Below are positions 15,474 through 16,282 of a DNA stretch of 16,282 nt, in pieces. Below the pieces are notes generated by a model. It did no database searches. It was not told the origin of the DNA and worked only from the letters and a program-made list of their open reading frames with translations. Origin of the DNA: Campylobacterales bacterium (GTDB lineage: Bacteria > Campylobacterota > Campylobacteria > Campylobacterales > JALSKU01); contig JALVWW010000065.1 of the NCBI GenBank assembly GCA_027023175.1, forward strand, positions 1-16,282. Direction: 5' to 3'. Numbering within the stretch: position 1 is the first letter of the stretch; every line of letters begins with the position of its first letter. A program made the position numbers and the translations under genes.

Positions 15474-16142
15474 TTGAAGTACAACAAAAACAAAAAATAC
15501 GCTTTTACAATGTTGGAACTTGTTTTTGTTATAGTGGTTGTCGGTATTTTGGCTGCAACTATGGCCCCTAGATTTAGCAGAGATTCGCTTGAAGAAGCTT
15601 CAGACAAACTTATATCACACCTAAGATATACAAAACATTTGGCAATGGTTGATGAAAAATTTGATACCAATGATGTCAATTGGTATAAAGAGAGATGGCA
15701 ATTGGCATTTTCAAAAGTTGTTGATGGGATAACGGTATGGTCATATACCATATTTTCCAATACAAATCATGATCCTTATCTAAATATATCAGATGAAATT
15801 GCAAAAAATCCTACCGAAACAAAAATGTTTTTATCAGGAGGATATGGTCCACATGTAATACCATTAACTGACCCTAGACGGGATAAAAGTATGGCACTTG
15901 GTGAAACTTACGGCATAGAAGATGTACAGTTCAATGGAGGATGTAGCTCAGCAAGAAGGATAGCTTTTGACTATCTAGGCAGACCGATAGCGGGAGACCT
16001 TTCTTCAAGTACGAAGCCCTACCAGTCAGATAGGATTTTAAGCAGTCAATGCCGCATAGTTCTTTGTAAAAACAGTCCGTGTGATGATAAAAATATAACT
16101 ATTGCTATCGAGCCGCAAACAGGGTATATTCATATTTTATAA
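15474..16142 (+). CDS. GspH/FimT-like pseudopilin with type IV prepilin leader
   Basis: Minor pilin-like protein expected to be cut by a PilD/GspO peptidase and inserted in the inner membrane as part of a type II secretion, type IV pilus or DNA-uptake pseudopilus. The 222 residues start with a 10-residue basic leader, then FTMLELVFVIVVVGILAA. Cleavage is expected after Ala10, leaving Phe as residue 1 and the required Glu at mature position 5 (E15). The -1 residue is Ala instead of the classical Gly, a form I also associate with other Campylobacterota pilins. The soluble part carries RIAFDYLGRPI (162-172), typical of GspH/FimT minor pseudopilins, and four cysteines (157, 193, 198, 203) that could form disulfides. 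The start is TTG with AAGG nine bases upstream; the leader sequence fits no other start. No other pilus genes are in the window, so the machine it serves is unknown. Confidence 0.82.
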   Translation: MKYNKNKKYAFTMLELVFVIVVVGILAATMAPRFSRDSLEEASDKLISHLRYTKHLAMVDEKFDTNDVNWYKERWQLAFSKVVDGITVWSYTIFSNTNHDPYLNISDEIAKNPTETKMFLSGGYGPHVIPLTDPRRDKSMALGETYGIEDVQFNGGCSSARRIAFDYLGRPIAGDLSSSTKPYQSDRILSSQCRIVLCKNSPCDDKNITIAIEPQTGYIHIL

Positions 16143-16178
16143 TTTCTTTTAAAAATTTAACCTCCCTTTAAGCATTAT

Positions 16179-16189
16179 TGCTATATAAT
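16179..16189 (+). promoter_or_regulatory. Strong extended -10 promoter, probably of a stable RNA operon
   Basis: TTGCTATATAATTTCG context: TG at 16179-16180 and a perfect TATAAT at 16184-16189, with A/T-rich DNA upstream (16141-16160). The discriminator is comparatively G/C-rich (TTCGTCC), a feature of growth-rate-controlled rRNA/tRNA promoters. No start codon with a Shine-Dalgarno sequence follows in the 93 nt left in the window. Confidence 0.6.
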
Positions 16190-16194
16190 TTCGT

Positions 16195-16282
16195 CCTTGT
16201 TTGAGAGAACGAGGCAGAAAAAGAGCTTTAAAAGCTTCCTTTTTCACGTTATTTAAAAACATATTAATGTCGATCTTTGAGA
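16195..16282 (+). other. Structured non-coding leader, candidate rRNA operon leader
   Basis: The predicted transcript folds at once into two hairpins. The first pairs CCTTGTTT (16195-16202) with GAACGAGG (16207-16214) around a GAGA loop, with two G-U pairs. The second pairs GAAAAAGAGCTT (16217-16228) with AAGCT (16232-16236) and CTTTTTC (16239-16245), with a TC bulge and a TAA loop. The last 12 bases, CGATCTTTGAGA (16271-16282), match the antitermination boxA TGCTCTTTAACA at 8 of 12 positions. Together with the promoter this suggests the start of a 16S-23S-5S operon, but the rRNA itself is beyond the window. Another stable RNA is possible. Confidence 0.45.

Noticed and set aside
1..16282. CRISPR arrays, IS elements, tRNA genes, toxin-antitoxin or defence genes
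   Set aside because: I looked for spaced direct repeats, transposase-like frames, cloverleaf-like segments and small gene pairs and found none. All long frames are accounted for by housekeeping genes or their shadows.

Overview
The window is an AT-rich, ordinary chromosomal stretch that reads as Campylobacterota (Epsilonproteobacteria), most likely a free-living chemolithoautotroph. The evidence is the ATP-citrate lyase pair aclB-aclA (key enzyme of the reductive TCA cycle), a short ComEC directly after dnaB (a dnaB-comEC adjacency also known in Helicobacter), a DnaB with a charged C-terminal-domain insertion, an aminofutalosine synthase of the futalosine menaquinone pathway, and pseudopilin N-termini of the AFTMLELVFVIVV style. 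I cannot name the genus from this sequence alone.

Layout. (1) Positions 1-3080, plus strand: the 3' end of ispG (isoprenoid synthesis), then dnaB and comEC, packed so tightly that ispG/dnaB overlap and dnaB/comEC are 1 nt apart. (2) Positions 3085-9203, minus strand: a likely four-gene unit read as purine-base permease, Gpt-like phosphoribosyltransferase, glnD, glmS. The first two take up and salvage purines. The last two, overlapping by 13 nt, sense and consume glutamine. (3) Positions 9204-9296: a 93-bp divergent control region with back-to-back extended or near-consensus -10 boxes. (4) Positions 9297-12182, plus strand: mqnE, pabA-type glutamine amidotransferase (4-nt overlap) and a membrane protein resembling GT-C glycosyltransferases. 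(5) Positions 12183-15414: a clear promoter and the aclBA operon. (6) Positions 15415-16142: a perfect 14-bp inverted repeat overlapping a promoter, then a GspH/FimT-like pseudopilin gene. (7) Positions 16143-16282: a strong extended -10 promoter and a structured, non-coding transcript start ending in a boxA-like motif, probably the leader of a stable RNA (rRNA) operon that continues beyond the window.

Most genes are housekeeping with clear family signatures. I do not see a convincing undescribed multi-gene system, defence island, CRISPR array, IS element or tRNA. The signals most worth a second look are non-coding. Short-period (7-8 bp) tandem repeat patches sit exactly at three gene junctions. 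A long perfect dyad lies on top of the pseudopilin promoter. Promoters for purine uptake and for a purine-releasing menaquinone pathway overlap divergently. A structured leader lies at the right edge. The least characterised gene is the membrane protein at 10950-12182, whose likely TTG start lies inside one of the repeat patches.
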